Position numbers and translations under genes: made by a program. Below, one piece after another: positions 14,200-23,338 of a stretch of 38,171 nt of DNA. The notes beneath the pieces are model-generated. The model was not told the DNA's origin. It did not search any database and was given only the letters and a program-made list of their open reading frames with translations. The DNA is from SZUA-365 sp034002405 (GTDB lineage: Bacteria; Bacteroidota; Ignavibacteria; SZUA-365), in NCBI GenBank assembly GCA_034002405.1, contig JAVFAS010000034.1:1-38171 (forward strand). Direction: 5' to 3'. Position 1 is the first letter of the stretch. Each line of letters starts with the position of its first letter.

Positions 14200-16218
14200 A
14201 TGCAGTTACGTCAACTGGTTCTTCCCCTCCTCCTGTTGCTGACCTGGCACGCATCGGCGCAGGATGAAACGCCGGGATTCCGCGATGTCATGCGCTTCGG
14301 CGTCCATGGCGGACCCCAATTCAATATTCACAGCGGCACCTACGCGGCCCTCGACCGCACGGCCACCTGCGGCATCTGCGATTTCGAGAACGGGGACCTG
14401 ATGAAATTCCGTTTCGAAGCCTTACTGGAAATTCCCTTCACCCCCGCGCTCATGTTCAGCGCACGCGTGGGGCTGCAGGATTACTCCGGCCAGTTCGACC
14501 GCGACAACTATTATGTGGGACAAGTGGCGCAGCCGACCGGTCCACCCGCGGATCTGATCGTGGATCACACGTTCGACAACACCCTCCGCTATCTCACCGT
14601 CACTCCGGGCGTGCTCTATTTCCCCTTCGAGGCACCCTTGCATGTCGACCTCGGACTCGGATTCGGGTTTGCGATGGGCAAGGACTACACGCTGCGCGAG
14701 GAACTCGTCTCACCCGCGGATCTCTATTTCAGCGACGGCACGCGCGACCATGTGATTCGTGACGAGGAGATCCATGATGTCAACGGACTCCGTCTCGCGC
14801 TCGAAATCGGTGCGGGCTACGACATCCCGCTCACGCGCAATCTCCTGCTCACCCCCGCGGCGTCCTTCAGTCTGCCGCTGACCGCGGTCACCGGAACCGG
14901 TGAATGGAGTGCCTCCGCACTGGCCGCCGGTCTCGGCCTGCGCTGGGCGATGATTCCACCCGAAAAACCGGCACCGCCGCCACCGCCACCGCCGCCGCCA
15001 CCACCACCGCCGCCCGAGAAAATCGCGCCGCTCGCCGTGGCGCTCGACGTCCACGGACTCTCCCGGGAAGGGGGAACGACCCCGGTTCAATCGATCACCG
15101 TCGAGGAAATCCGCACCGTCGAGCGTTATCCCCTGCTCACCTATGTGTTCTTCAACGACGGTGACGCCACGCAGCCGCTGCGGCAGAATCTGCTCGATGC
15201 CGAGCAGGCGAAGGCGTTTTCGATCGAGGATGCGCGCGGCCAGGAGCTCGAACTGTATCACAATATGCTCAACATCATCGGACGCCGTCTGACCGAGCGG
15301 CCGAATTCCCGCATCACCCTCACCGGCACGAACGCCGATGTCGGGGCCGAGGCGAACGCCCAGGAACTGTCGCGTCGGCGCGCCGAGCGGATCAGGGATT
15401 ACTTCACCGATGTCTGGGGCATCGATGCCCGGCGGATCACCGTCCGCGCACGCAACCTGCCGGTCGATCCATCCGCGCGCGACGACGCACGCGGACAGGA
15501 AGAGAATCGCCGCGTCGAGATCACTTCCAACGACGAGGAGATCGTCGGTCCGATTCGCCGCGAGGAACTCGAATACAACACCTCGCTCGCGGGCCTGCTG
15601 TTCGAACCCACGATCGACGCCCCGAACGGGATCGATCGCTGGATTCTCCAGGTGCGGCAGGGACAGAAAACGCTGTTCGAGAAGGAAGCACGGGCGGCGA
15701 TGCCCGAGGCTTCGTACAGCTGGGACATTGACGGCGAGATGTTCCAGGTCAGCGGCGAACCGCTGCGGATCAGTTTCGGCGCCCGGGACCGCAAGGCACA
15801 AGAGCAGAGCGCGACCCGGCAGATCGAAATGAACACGCTCACGCTCGAGCGCAAGCGCGAGGAGCGCATCGGCGATGTGAGCGTGAACCGCAGCAAGCTG
15901 ATTCTCTTCGACTTCGACAAGGCCACGATCTCCAACCGCAACCGCGCGATCATCCGCGAGGTCTCGAGCACGATCACCCAACGCTCACGCGTGAATATCG
16001 TCGGTTACACCGACGCGCTCGGCGAGGTCGAATACAACGTCACGCTCTCCGAGCAGCGCGCCGAGGCGGTACGCCGCGCATTCGGCAAGGTGCTCGACAA
16101 CATCGACGTCACCACCAGCGGCGTGGGAAGCACACAACTCCTGTTCTCGAACGAAACACCGGAAGGCCGCTTCTACTGCCGCATGGTACAGGTCATCGTC
16201 GAGACACCGGTGGAATAA
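14200..16218 (+). CDS. outer-membrane barrel protein with proline hinge and two OmpA-like domains
   Basis: A 672-residue envelope protein. Signal peptide at 1-20 (LVLPLLLLLTWHASA), then ~21-255 as an outer-membrane β-barrel-like region with alternating strands and aromatic ends, then a run of about 14 prolines interrupted only by glutamates (~258-275). A first OmpA-like domain (~310-445) has the SRRRAERIRDYF helix and the 'ENRRVEI' end. A ~110-residue β-rich linker domain follows, then a C-terminal OmpA domain (~566-672) with LILFDFDKATIS and the peptidoglycan-contact segment VGYTDALGEVEYNVTLSEQR. OmpA domains bind diaminopimelate peptidoglycan, so the protein should tie the barrel to the wall. 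The ATG at 14200 begins the signal peptide; no good ribosome site is visible. It lies between two giant T9SS cargo genes and ends in a strong terminator. Confidence 0.88.
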   Translation: MQLRQLVLPLLLLLTWHASAQDETPGFRDVMRFGVHGGPQFNIHSGTYAALDRTATCGICDFENGDLMKFRFEALLEIPFTPALMFSARVGLQDYSGQFDRDNYYVGQVAQPTGPPADLIVDHTFDNTLRYLTVTPGVLYFPFEAPLHVDLGLGFGFAMGKDYTLREELVSPADLYFSDGTRDHVIRDEEIHDVNGLRLALEIGAGYDIPLTRNLLLTPAASFSLPLTAVTGTGEWSASALAAGLGLRWAMIPPEKPAPPPPPPPPPPPPPPEKIAPLAVALDVHGLSREGGTTPVQSITVEEIRTVERYPLLTYVFFNDGDATQPLRQNLLDAEQAKAFSIEDARGQELELYHNMLNIIGRRLTERPNSRITLTGTNADVGAEANAQELSRRRAERIRDYFTDVWGIDARRITVRARNLPVDPSARDDARGQEENRRVEITSNDEEIVGPIRREELEYNTSLAGLLFEPTIDAPNGIDRWILQVRQGQKTLFEKEARAAMPEASYSWDIDGEMFQVSGEPLRISFGARDRKAQEQSATRQIEMNTLTLERKREERIGDVSVNRSKLILFDFDKATISNRNRAIIREVSSTITQRSRVNIVGYTDALGEVEYNVTLSEQRAEAVRRAFGKVLDNIDVTTSGVGSTQLLFSNETPEGRFYCRMVQVIVETPVE

Positions 16219-16242
16219 TTCCCGCCGATATCACCCGTATTC

Positions 16243-16277
16243 ACGCAAGACGCCCCGAACGGGGCGTTTTGCGTTTC
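16243..16277 (+). terminator. intrinsic terminator after the OmpA-type gene
   Basis: A 14-bp stem with a single G·U pair (16243-16256 with 16261-16274) and a GAAC tetraloop; the T-rich strand of the stem (GTTTTGCGTTT) supplies the run-off. It lies 24 nt after the stop codon. Confidence 0.88.
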
Positions 16278-16295
16278 CGCCATCCGGGGTCAATA

Positions 16296-16324
16296 TTGGA
16301 CATGGGCCGATTTTTCTCTATAAT
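16296..16324 (+). promoter_or_regulatory. sigma70-like promoter of giant surface protein 2
   Basis: TTGGAC (16296-16301), a 17-nt spacer and a perfect TATAAT (16319-16324). The expected start leaves a leader of about 30 nt before ATG 16363. It differs in type from the -33/-7 promoters seen elsewhere in the window. Confidence 0.5.
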
Positions 16325-16362
16325 GCTTCATTGCACCATTCCTCATCCGAGAGAGACGTTGT

Positions 16363-19300
16363 ATGGCACGCCTTGGTTCCGCTCTCGCCGCTGTCATTTC
16401 CCTCATCATGCTCTTGTCGTTCCCCCTCAATGCCCAGACGGGCACGTGGGTGAAGATGAACCTCCTCGCGAACCTCCCGGCGTTCGAGGACATCGACATG
16501 TTCGACGAAAACCACGGCATCGCCGTCGGGGGGTCCGACATGGGCCCGGGCCATCTGGGAAAAGGGTATTCCGGGGTATGCATGACATCGGACGGCGGTG
16601 CGACGTGGTGGATCCTTGACGGTGGATCCACGCACTTCAATCCGGAACTGCCTGACTACGCCCAGTGGCACGCCGTCCATGTCGTCGACCACCGGCGGGC
16701 TTGGATCGTCGGCGACAGTGCGTTGGTGTACTGGACGATGGACCGTGGCATGACTTGGGAAGAGCAGATCGTCGACTGGGACACGGTACAGTACCGCGCC
16801 CCACCGACACTCTACGATATTTACATGATCGATACGCAAAACGGCGTGGCGGTCGGTGGTGACGGCCTCTCTGTCGGCATGAGCGGGAATGAATGGCACA
16901 GCGCACAGATTTTCCGCACGCATGACGGCGGGCTGACCTGGAACAACACCTCGCCGCAACCGTCCTCGATCAACTACCTCACCGGTGCTATCCGCTGCGT
17001 CGACTATAACAACGGGACCTTCCTCTACGGCGGGGAATACGGCCTGCTCCTGCTGGAACAGGGAATGACCCTGCAGGTGCTGCAACCGGTCACGGGAACG
17101 CACGCCTATGAATTTCACTGGTGGGACGTCGACATCCGCGACCAAAACGAGCACTGCTTCGTCGGCACGCACTGGTGGACCAACTCGCCCGCCGCCTTTC
17201 GTTCGGTACGGCAGGGCTCCCGCTATGCAACGATGGTGCCCGGCAACATCGTCCCCGGCGTGACGACACTCAATACCGTCCACTTTCTCGATCCGGACAA
17301 TGGATGGATCGCCGCCTCGCAACAGTATCTCGCCCTGAGCAATGACTCGGGCGTCAACTGGAGGAACTTCAAGGTGGGAACGATTCCGCCCAACATCCCG
17401 GTGCACGGCCTCGACATGGTCAATTCCCTGTGCGGCTACGCGGTCGGCGGGACCCCGGGCAGTGACGATGGTTTCATTCTCCGCTTCTATGGCGCCCCGC
17501 CCAAGGCCGACATCTCCACCAGCGAAATCCTCCTCGATTTCGGCACGGTGGAATGCGAAAGAATCGTGGAAAAGGATGTTTTTCTCCGAAACAGTGGCAC
17601 GGGGAACCTCGTCATCCAGCTGGGGAACGTCGCGTTCGGCTCCGCCGATTTCTCCGTGGCCAACACGCAGGATTTTCCGCTCACCATCCGACCCGGGCGC
17701 TCGGCGAGCATCCGGGTGCGATGGCGTCCGTCACCCACCCAATTCGGCGACGTTGTCTCGTCCATGACCGTCTCCAACAATGACCCCGACCACAATCCCT
17801 GGCAGATCGAACTGCGCGCGAAACGGAATTATGGACGGCTGGAACTGCTGAGCGAGTACTCCCTTTCCTACGGCACCTGCGTGGGTGACACGTTGTACGT
17901 CGACGTCCCGGTCCACGCCTCGGGCAATCGCGCCCCGACGTTCATCTCCGTCAGCGCGGTGTCGGGGCATGATGAATTCCGCGTCATCAGTCCCGCACCG
18001 GGGACGGTCATCAATGATTATGCAAGCATCAACATTCGCTTCGCGCCGCAGGATAGCGCGATGCGTCGCGGCGTGTACCGCGTGGTACACGGAAATCCCA
18101 CCTGTCCCGACACGACCTTGGTCGCGTTCTCGGGGGTGGGACAGATCACCGCGGTGCAGGCGTCGGCCACGACCATTGATTTCGGACAAATCTGCGTGGG
18201 ACTGGGACGTGACACCACCATCACCCTGCGGAATCTTGGCAATACCTATGCAACCGTCGGCGTGCTCGAACACGTCAGCGGCACTCCGATGTTCGAGTCC
18301 CTCGATTTCTCCGTGTTTCTGCAGCAGGACAGCAGCCAGGAATACCGACTGCGATTCACGCCCCTGAGTCCTGGAACATTCGAGGCGCGGTATCGCTTGG
18401 TCTACGGACTCTGCACCGACACCCTGCTGCTGCATTTCAAGGGTGAAGGACTCGAAACCACCATTGCCTTCGATCCGAAATCACCGGTGCGCATCGGACC
18501 CATTTTCGCAAACCGTGTCGCGGGACAGGGCATCACCATCACCAACAGCGGCACGACTCCGGCACGGATCACGGATATTCAGTTCTCGAAAATGCTCCCG
18601 TCCCTGCAATTCTCGAGCAAACCAGGGCTCCCGCTCACACTGGCACCCGGCCAGTCGACATCGGTGGGCGTGCGATTCTCCCCGACCACCGTGGGAGAAT
18701 TCAATACCTCCGTCGTCGTGCGATGGGACGCCCGTTGCGGCGACACGGCCGCGGTGGAGATCAACGCCATCTGCGTCCCGAATCCGGCGATCGAAGCGCC
18801 GACCACCGCCGACCTCGGCATCCAGCGCTGTCCGCAGCCAATCCGTGACACGATCATGATTCAGAACAGCGGGAACGGCCCCCTCGTGTTTTACAGCGCG
18901 AGTGTGTCGGGGGCGGACTTCACGCATTTCCGCATCGTGCAGCCGAATCCGGACGACACGGCGAAGGCCAACAGCGCGTACCCCCTCATCGTGGAGTTCA
19001 ACCGTCCCACCGCCGGCGTGAGCAACGCCATCCTTCGTCTCACGCACAATGATTTCGAGGCCGGACGCACCGATATCGCCGTGACCGCCACGCGGACCGT
19101 CGCGGAATTCGCGGTCGAGGGCGACAGCAGCACCGCGTTTTTCACGCGACTGTTCGTTCCGGAACAACGGGTATTTACGATCCGCAATGTCGGAACCGAG
19201 CCCGTCACCGTCACGGCGCTTCGTGTCGTGAAGGCCGCATCGGTGTTCTCAACCACGCCGGTGCTACCGCTCCCTGTCGCGATCGCCACCGGTGAGCACG

Positions 19301-22300
19301 TGGATTTCCAGGTGACATTCAATCCGAACGCGCGCGGTCCCTTCCACGCGGTCATCGAAATCGAGACCGACCCCTGCGCGAACATTCACACCCTCGCGCT
19401 GACCGGCACCGGCGATACCGACGGACTGAGTGCGGATCGGGGAGACGTGGATTTCGCACTCGATCCGTGCAGCTTCACCGAGGCATGCGAAATCATCACG
19501 CTCAAGAATCAGAGTCCGGAATCGGTCGAGGTGCTGTCCGTCTCGATCACACAGGCGGGAAGTACCTTCACGATCGATCCCGCCGTGGCCGTTCCGTTCA
19601 CGCTCGGGTCCAACGACGAACGCGGTGTGCGCGTCTGCGCATCGCCCACGGTACGCGTGCCCGAACAGGCGACACTGGTGATCACGAGCAATGACCCCGT
19701 GTACCCGACATTGACCGTGGCGCTGCGTGCCTCGCGTGACAGCTCCGGGATGACCGTCTCGGAATCGGCGATCGACTTCGGCCGTCTTGCCGTGTGCCAG
19801 ACGACCACACCGCGACGGATCACGATCACCAACACCGGTGCGCTGCGTGAGACCGTGGAAATGCGCTTTGCCCATGGCGGCACCGCATTCTCCTCCACCA
19901 TGCCCGCGACCGAGACCATCAATGCCGGACGGACGTTCGGTTTCGATGTCGATTTCAGCCAGCCGGGATATGGAAGTTTCGATGATGAAATCATCATCAC
20001 GTCCCAGCGCTGCGGGACGGAATATCGCATTGCCCTGCATGCCGAACTGGTTCGTCAGGAATACATCATCGCACCCGATCCGCTGAATTTCCCGACGGTC
20101 AGCGCGGGTGGAACGAGCACGCGCCAGTTCACCATCCAGAATGCCGGTGGCTTCGACGCGACCATCGCGCGCATCGATGTGACGCCCGGTGGGACGTTCA
20201 GCGTCAGCGGTCCTCCGCCGACCACGATCGCCGCCGGTGGCAGCGAGAATATCACCCTGCGTTTCAATCCCGCCACCGAGGGAAGTTTCTCGGCGGCGAT
20301 CTGCGTGATCATCGACGCGCCATGTCCCGACACGTTGTGCATCACGGCCGCGGGTGACGCGGTCCGCGGCACGCTCACCGTGCATCCGCCGCTGCTTGCG
20401 TTCGGCACGAGAGCACAGTGTGAACCGGTGACGCTGTTTGACACGCTGCGTAACAGCGGCAGCGGTCCGATCACCATGATGTCGGCCACCATCACGGGCA
20501 CGGCCGCCGCGGCCTACACGAATCTGACGCCGGTGACCGTGGCCGAGCCCATCGCCGCCGGGGCGATCAGGATTTTCGAAATCCGCTATGACCCCGCGAT
20601 GGCGCCGGGCGATGGTCCGGTCACCGCGGCATTGACCGTGCGTACCGACGACGTGGTACTGCCGCGGTTCGACATCCCCCTCGAAGCCGGCCGGGTCACG
20701 TTGCGCGCCGATGCCGGCGGGACGGTGGACTTCGGTCCGGTGCAGATCGGGAATCCCGAAGTCCGTACCGTGACGCTTCGCAATGACGGCAGCACGCCGC
20801 TCTGTTACACCACCGCGGATCTCCCGGCCGAACTCATGCTGACACCAGTTCCCCCGTTCTGCATCGAACCCGGCGCGACGCAGGAACTCACCCTGACATT
20901 CACGACAACAACATCCGGAATGTACAGCGGACGGTTTGTCCTGCACGTCGATGCACCCTGCACCGACTCGACGATCTTCACGCTGACCGCACGCGGTGAG
21001 CAGGGGACACTCACGCAAGTGGACACCATCGACCTCGGCGTGTCGGCCTGGTGCCAGACGGGCACGGCGCAATTCGGCATCACCTCCAGCTATCTCGAGG
21101 CCGTCGTGTTTGAATCCGTGCGTCTGGAGGGCCCCGACGCGGCATTCTTCTCGATTCTCGCCCCCGATCCCGCGACACTCCCGCGACAGATCAACGCGGG
21201 CAGCACGCTGGATGTGATCATCGAACTCCGTCCGGAGGCCACCACGCGCGATTACCACGCGACATTCATCTCGACCTTCACCGCGTTTGGATCGACCATC
21301 GAACGCCGCACCGTACTCCGCGCACGTCGCGTGCTTCCGACCATCACCGTGACGTCGGCGGACTTCCCCGCGACGGTCCTGGGGCAGTCGGGTGGCACGC
21401 GGACCGTGACCATCACGAACAGCTCCGAGCTTCCGCTCACCGTGGATGGCGCCGTCCTTTCATCGCCGGACTTCATTCTTCGCGGACTCGCACCCGCCGC
21501 ACCGGCCGTGCTCCAACCCGGCGAAGCCATGCAGGCGACGGTGGAATTCATTCCCCAGGCGCTCGGCGCACGAAGCGGCACACTCACCGCCGACGGCACG
21601 CTCCCCTGTCCCTTCTCCGCGGCGGGCGCACTCACGGGGATCGGCATCGCGCAGCCCATCGTGAATGCGGTGCTGAGTCTCGACGCACTGCACGGTGCCG
21701 CCGATGCGCTCATCGATATCCCCATTCGCACCGACAAGGATCTGGGTGCCGCCGGTGTCACCGGCTGGACCGGCCAGATCCGATTCAACCGGAGCATGCT
21801 GTGGCCGATGGAGATCGTGACGGCCGGATCTCTGTCCTCCGGGATGCAGGTGCATTTCACCTATGACAATGCCGGTGGTGAAGTGACCATGACCGCGACC
21901 GGCGGCATGGTGGGGACGGGCCCGGGCGTGCTGGCATGGCTGCGCTGCCGCGTGCTTGTCGGCAACGCGCTGTCGACACCGCTGCGCATGTCCGACGACT
22001 TCCGCTTCACCGGCGGCTACGCCACCGTGGCAGGCCGTGTCGACGGCAGCTTCGAACTCATCGACTACTGCCTCCCCGACGATCGTCTCGTGAATGTCGA
22101 TGGCGCGATGGCGCTCCGGCAGAACACACCCAACCCCGTCTCCCTCGGCAGCCGCGGCACCACGTCCATCAGCTTCTCGCTGCCGACGGATGCCACGATA
22201 TCGCTCGACGTCTACGACATGATTGGTCGTCACATCCACCGCGTCGACCAGGGGCTCCGTTCGAAAGGCACGCACACCGTGCTCGTCAATGTCGGCAGCC

Positions 22301-22377
22301 TGCGACCGGGAACATACATCTACGTGCTACGCACCGCGAGCGATGCAGCCGTCCGTCGCATGGTGGTCGTGCCGTAA
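16363..22377 (+). CDS. giant T9SS cargo protein 2, collinear paralogue of the 7758-14009 gene
   Basis: A 2004-residue exported protein with the same plan as its upstream paralogue. Signal peptide at ~1-24 (ending FPLNAQ), YCF48/BNR-like head with TSDGGATW and THDGGLTW motifs (~25-375), about 13 choice-of-anchor-D repeats (~378-1765), a cohesin-like domain (~1766-1902) and a type A T9SS sorting domain (~1916-2004, QNTPNPVSLG...PGTYIYVLR). Blocks match position by position with the paralogue: NDPDHNPW with DDPDDNPW, YRVVHGNPTCP with YRLIHGNPLCP, RDSSGM with RDSSGI, and the cohesin-like TATGG loop. Whole-gene duplication is therefore the simplest origin. One repeat present in the first protein (around its residues 995-1100) has no partner here. 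GAGAGA (16350-16355) serves as ribosome site. A terminator shared with the opposing operon follows. Ligand unknown. Confidence 0.9.
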   Translation: MARLGSALAAVISLIMLLSFPLNAQTGTWVKMNLLANLPAFEDIDMFDENHGIAVGGSDMGPGHLGKGYSGVCMTSDGGATWWILDGGSTHFNPELPDYAQWHAVHVVDHRRAWIVGDSALVYWTMDRGMTWEEQIVDWDTVQYRAPPTLYDIYMIDTQNGVAVGGDGLSVGMSGNEWHSAQIFRTHDGGLTWNNTSPQPSSINYLTGAIRCVDYNNGTFLYGGEYGLLLLEQGMTLQVLQPVTGTHAYEFHWWDVDIRDQNEHCFVGTHWWTNSPAAFRSVRQGSRYATMVPGNIVPGVTTLNTVHFLDPDNGWIAASQQYLALSNDSGVNWRNFKVGTIPPNIPVHGLDMVNSLCGYAVGGTPGSDDGFILRFYGAPPKADISTSEILLDFGTVECERIVEKDVFLRNSGTGNLVIQLGNVAFGSADFSVANTQDFPLTIRPGRSASIRVRWRPSPTQFGDVVSSMTVSNNDPDHNPWQIELRAKRNYGRLELLSEYSLSYGTCVGDTLYVDVPVHASGNRAPTFISVSAVSGHDEFRVISPAPGTVINDYASINIRFAPQDSAMRRGVYRVVHGNPTCPDTTLVAFSGVGQITAVQASATTIDFGQICVGLGRDTTITLRNLGNTYATVGVLEHVSGTPMFESLDFSVFLQQDSSQEYRLRFTPLSPGTFEARYRLVYGLCTDTLLLHFKGEGLETTIAFDPKSPVRIGPIFANRVAGQGITITNSGTTPARITDIQFSKMLPSLQFSSKPGLPLTLAPGQSTSVGVRFSPTTVGEFNTSVVVRWDARCGDTAAVEINAICVPNPAIEAPTTADLGIQRCPQPIRDTIMIQNSGNGPLVFYSASVSGADFTHFRIVQPNPDDTAKANSAYPLIVEFNRPTAGVSNAILRLTHNDFEAGRTDIAVTATRTVAEFAVEGDSSTAFFTRLFVPEQRVFTIRNVGTEPVTVTALRVVKAASVFSTTPVLPLPVAIATGEHVDFQVTFNPNARGPFHAVIEIETDPCANIHTLALTGTGDTDGLSADRGDVDFALDPCSFTEACEIITLKNQSPESVEVLSVSITQAGSTFTIDPAVAVPFTLGSNDERGVRVCASPTVRVPEQATLVITSNDPVYPTLTVALRASRDSSGMTVSESAIDFGRLAVCQTTTPRRITITNTGALRETVEMRFAHGGTAFSSTMPATETINAGRTFGFDVDFSQPGYGSFDDEIIITSQRCGTEYRIALHAELVRQEYIIAPDPLNFPTVSAGGTSTRQFTIQNAGGFDATIARIDVTPGGTFSVSGPPPTTIAAGGSENITLRFNPATEGSFSAAICVIIDAPCPDTLCITAAGDAVRGTLTVHPPLLAFGTRAQCEPVTLFDTLRNSGSGPITMMSATITGTAAAAYTNLTPVTVAEPIAAGAIRIFEIRYDPAMAPGDGPVTAALTVRTDDVVLPRFDIPLEAGRVTLRADAGGTVDFGPVQIGNPEVRTVTLRNDGSTPLCYTTADLPAELMLTPVPPFCIEPGATQELTLTFTTTTSGMYSGRFVLHVDAPCTDSTIFTLTARGEQGTLTQVDTIDLGVSAWCQTGTAQFGITSSYLEAVVFESVRLEGPDAAFFSILAPDPATLPRQINAGSTLDVIIELRPEATTRDYHATFISTFTAFGSTIERRTVLRARRVLPTITVTSADFPATVLGQSGGTRTVTITNSSELPLTVDGAVLSSPDFILRGLAPAAPAVLQPGEAMQATVEFIPQALGARSGTLTADGTLPCPFSAAGALTGIGIAQPIVNAVLSLDALHGAADALIDIPIRTDKDLGAAGVTGWTGQIRFNRSMLWPMEIVTAGSLSSGMQVHFTYDNAGGEVTMTATGGMVGTGPGVLAWLRCRVLVGNALSTPLRMSDDFRFTGGYATVAGRVDGSFELIDYCLPDDRLVNVDGAMALRQNTPNPVSLGSRGTTSISFSLPTDATISLDVYDMIGRHIHRVDQGLRSKGTHTVLVNVGSLRPGTYIYVLRTASDAAVRRMVVVP

Positions 22378-22427
22378 CACGCATTTCCGCGAACCCGCGC
22401 ATGTGCGAATGACCTTCGCGAGCGCGT

Positions 22428-22460
22428 AAAAAAAGGCGGAATTTCTTCCGCCTTTTTTTT
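22428..22460. terminator. bidirectional terminator between convergent units
   Basis: GGCGGAA (22435-22441) pairs with TTCCGCC (22446-22452) and is flanked by A7 on the left and T8 on the right, so it works as an intrinsic terminator on either strand. It ends the giant protein 2 gene (plus) and the queA-ispD-rsmI operon (minus). Confidence 0.9.
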
Positions 22461-22496
22461 CAACACCCGGTCGTCGAGGGGATGCCTGTCGTTCCC

Positions 22497-22514
22497 GCGT
22501 CCGCTCCCGGACGC
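22497..22514. repeat. 7-bp hairpin downstream of rsmI
   Basis: GCGTCCG (22497-22503) pairs with CGGACGC (22508-22514) around a CTCC loop. It resembles the TCC-loop hairpins at 957-1017. No T-run follows on either strand. Confidence 0.45.
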
Positions 22515-22539
22515 TGCTCCCGCGCTTCAGCGCACCTAC

Positions 22540-23295
22540 TTATCGCTCCCGTTTTTTCGCTCTTCCGCCCCCGCCTCTTCCTTTCTCGGGTCCGACGATG
22601 ATCACGAATTCCCGTTTCCGGCGATCCTCGCGAAAATGCCGGACCAATGCGCCGAGCGAGCCGCGTTGCACCTCCTCGCCACGGAGGGTCAGGTCGCAGG
22701 CAACCGCGGCGCGGCGTCCCGTGCCGAATGCGTGCGCGAGATCCTCGAGCACCTGCAGCAGGCGATACGGCGCATCGAGGAACACGATGGGATCGCGAAA
22801 TCGCGCAAGCGGAAGCAGTTCGCCGCGACGCTCCTCCTTTTTCGGAGAAAGAAATCCGTAAAAATAGAACCGATGCGCATCGAAGCCCGAAAGGACGAGC
22901 GCCGTGGTGAGCGAGGTCGGACCCGGGACCGCGGTCACGTGAATACCGGTGTCAAGTGCCTGGGTGAGCAGAAAGGTTCCGGGATCGGCGAAGACCGGCA
23001 TGCCGCAGTCGGAGATCAGCGCGATGTTTTTCCCCATGGCGAGGTCAAGCACGAGCTGCTCGGTTTCCGATTTCTCGGTGTGTTCGTTGACCTCGATCAG
23101 TTCCTTCTCGATCTCATGGCGCGAAAGAAAACGCTGTGCCGTGCGCCGCTCTTCGCAGGCGATGAGATCCACGTCGCGCAGGACTTCCAACGCGCGCAAC
23201 GAAATATCTCCGGGATGCCCGATCGGGGTTCCCACGATGAAAAGCGTTCCGGTTTTCCGCCCGGTCGGGATTGCGGTATCCATGATATTCGACAT
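22540..23295 (-). CDS. rsmI: RsmI-family 16S rRNA (cytidine-2'-O)-methyltransferase
   Basis: SAM-dependent tetrapyrrole-methylase-fold enzyme that 2'-O-methylates C1402 of 16S rRNA at the decoding site. The 251-residue product has LFIVGTPIGHPGDISLRAL (~13-31), DLIACEERRTAQRFL, VNEHTEKSETEQLV, LISDCGMPVFADPG, VTAVPGPTSLTTAL and a FYFYGFLSPKKEERR segment. Two spots depart from the usual family text: ISDCGMP where ISDAGTP is usual, and FLDAPYRL where an E-S-P-H-R-like motif is usual. It may therefore be a diverged member or a related methyltransferase. The tail is basic and Gly/Arg/Lys-rich. Start at ATG 23295; an alternative ATG lies 12 nt inside. It is the last gene of queA-ispD-rsmI, 43 nt after ispD. 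Confidence 0.85.
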   Translation of the reverse strand: MSNIMDTAIPTGRKTGTLFIVGTPIGHPGDISLRALEVLRDVDLIACEERRTAQRFLSRHEIEKELIEVNEHTEKSETEQLVLDLAMGKNIALISDCGMPVFADPGTFLLTQALDTGIHVTAVPGPTSLTTALVLSGFDAHRFYFYGFLSPKKEERRGELLPLARFRDPIVFLDAPYRLLQVLEDLAHAFGTGRRAAVACDLTLRGEEVQRGSLGALVRHFREDRRKREFVIIVGPEKGRGGGGRAKKRER

Positions 23296-23338
23296 TCGGA
23301 TGGGCGTTCCGCCGTCAGGCGCCGTACGTCCGGCCCCC

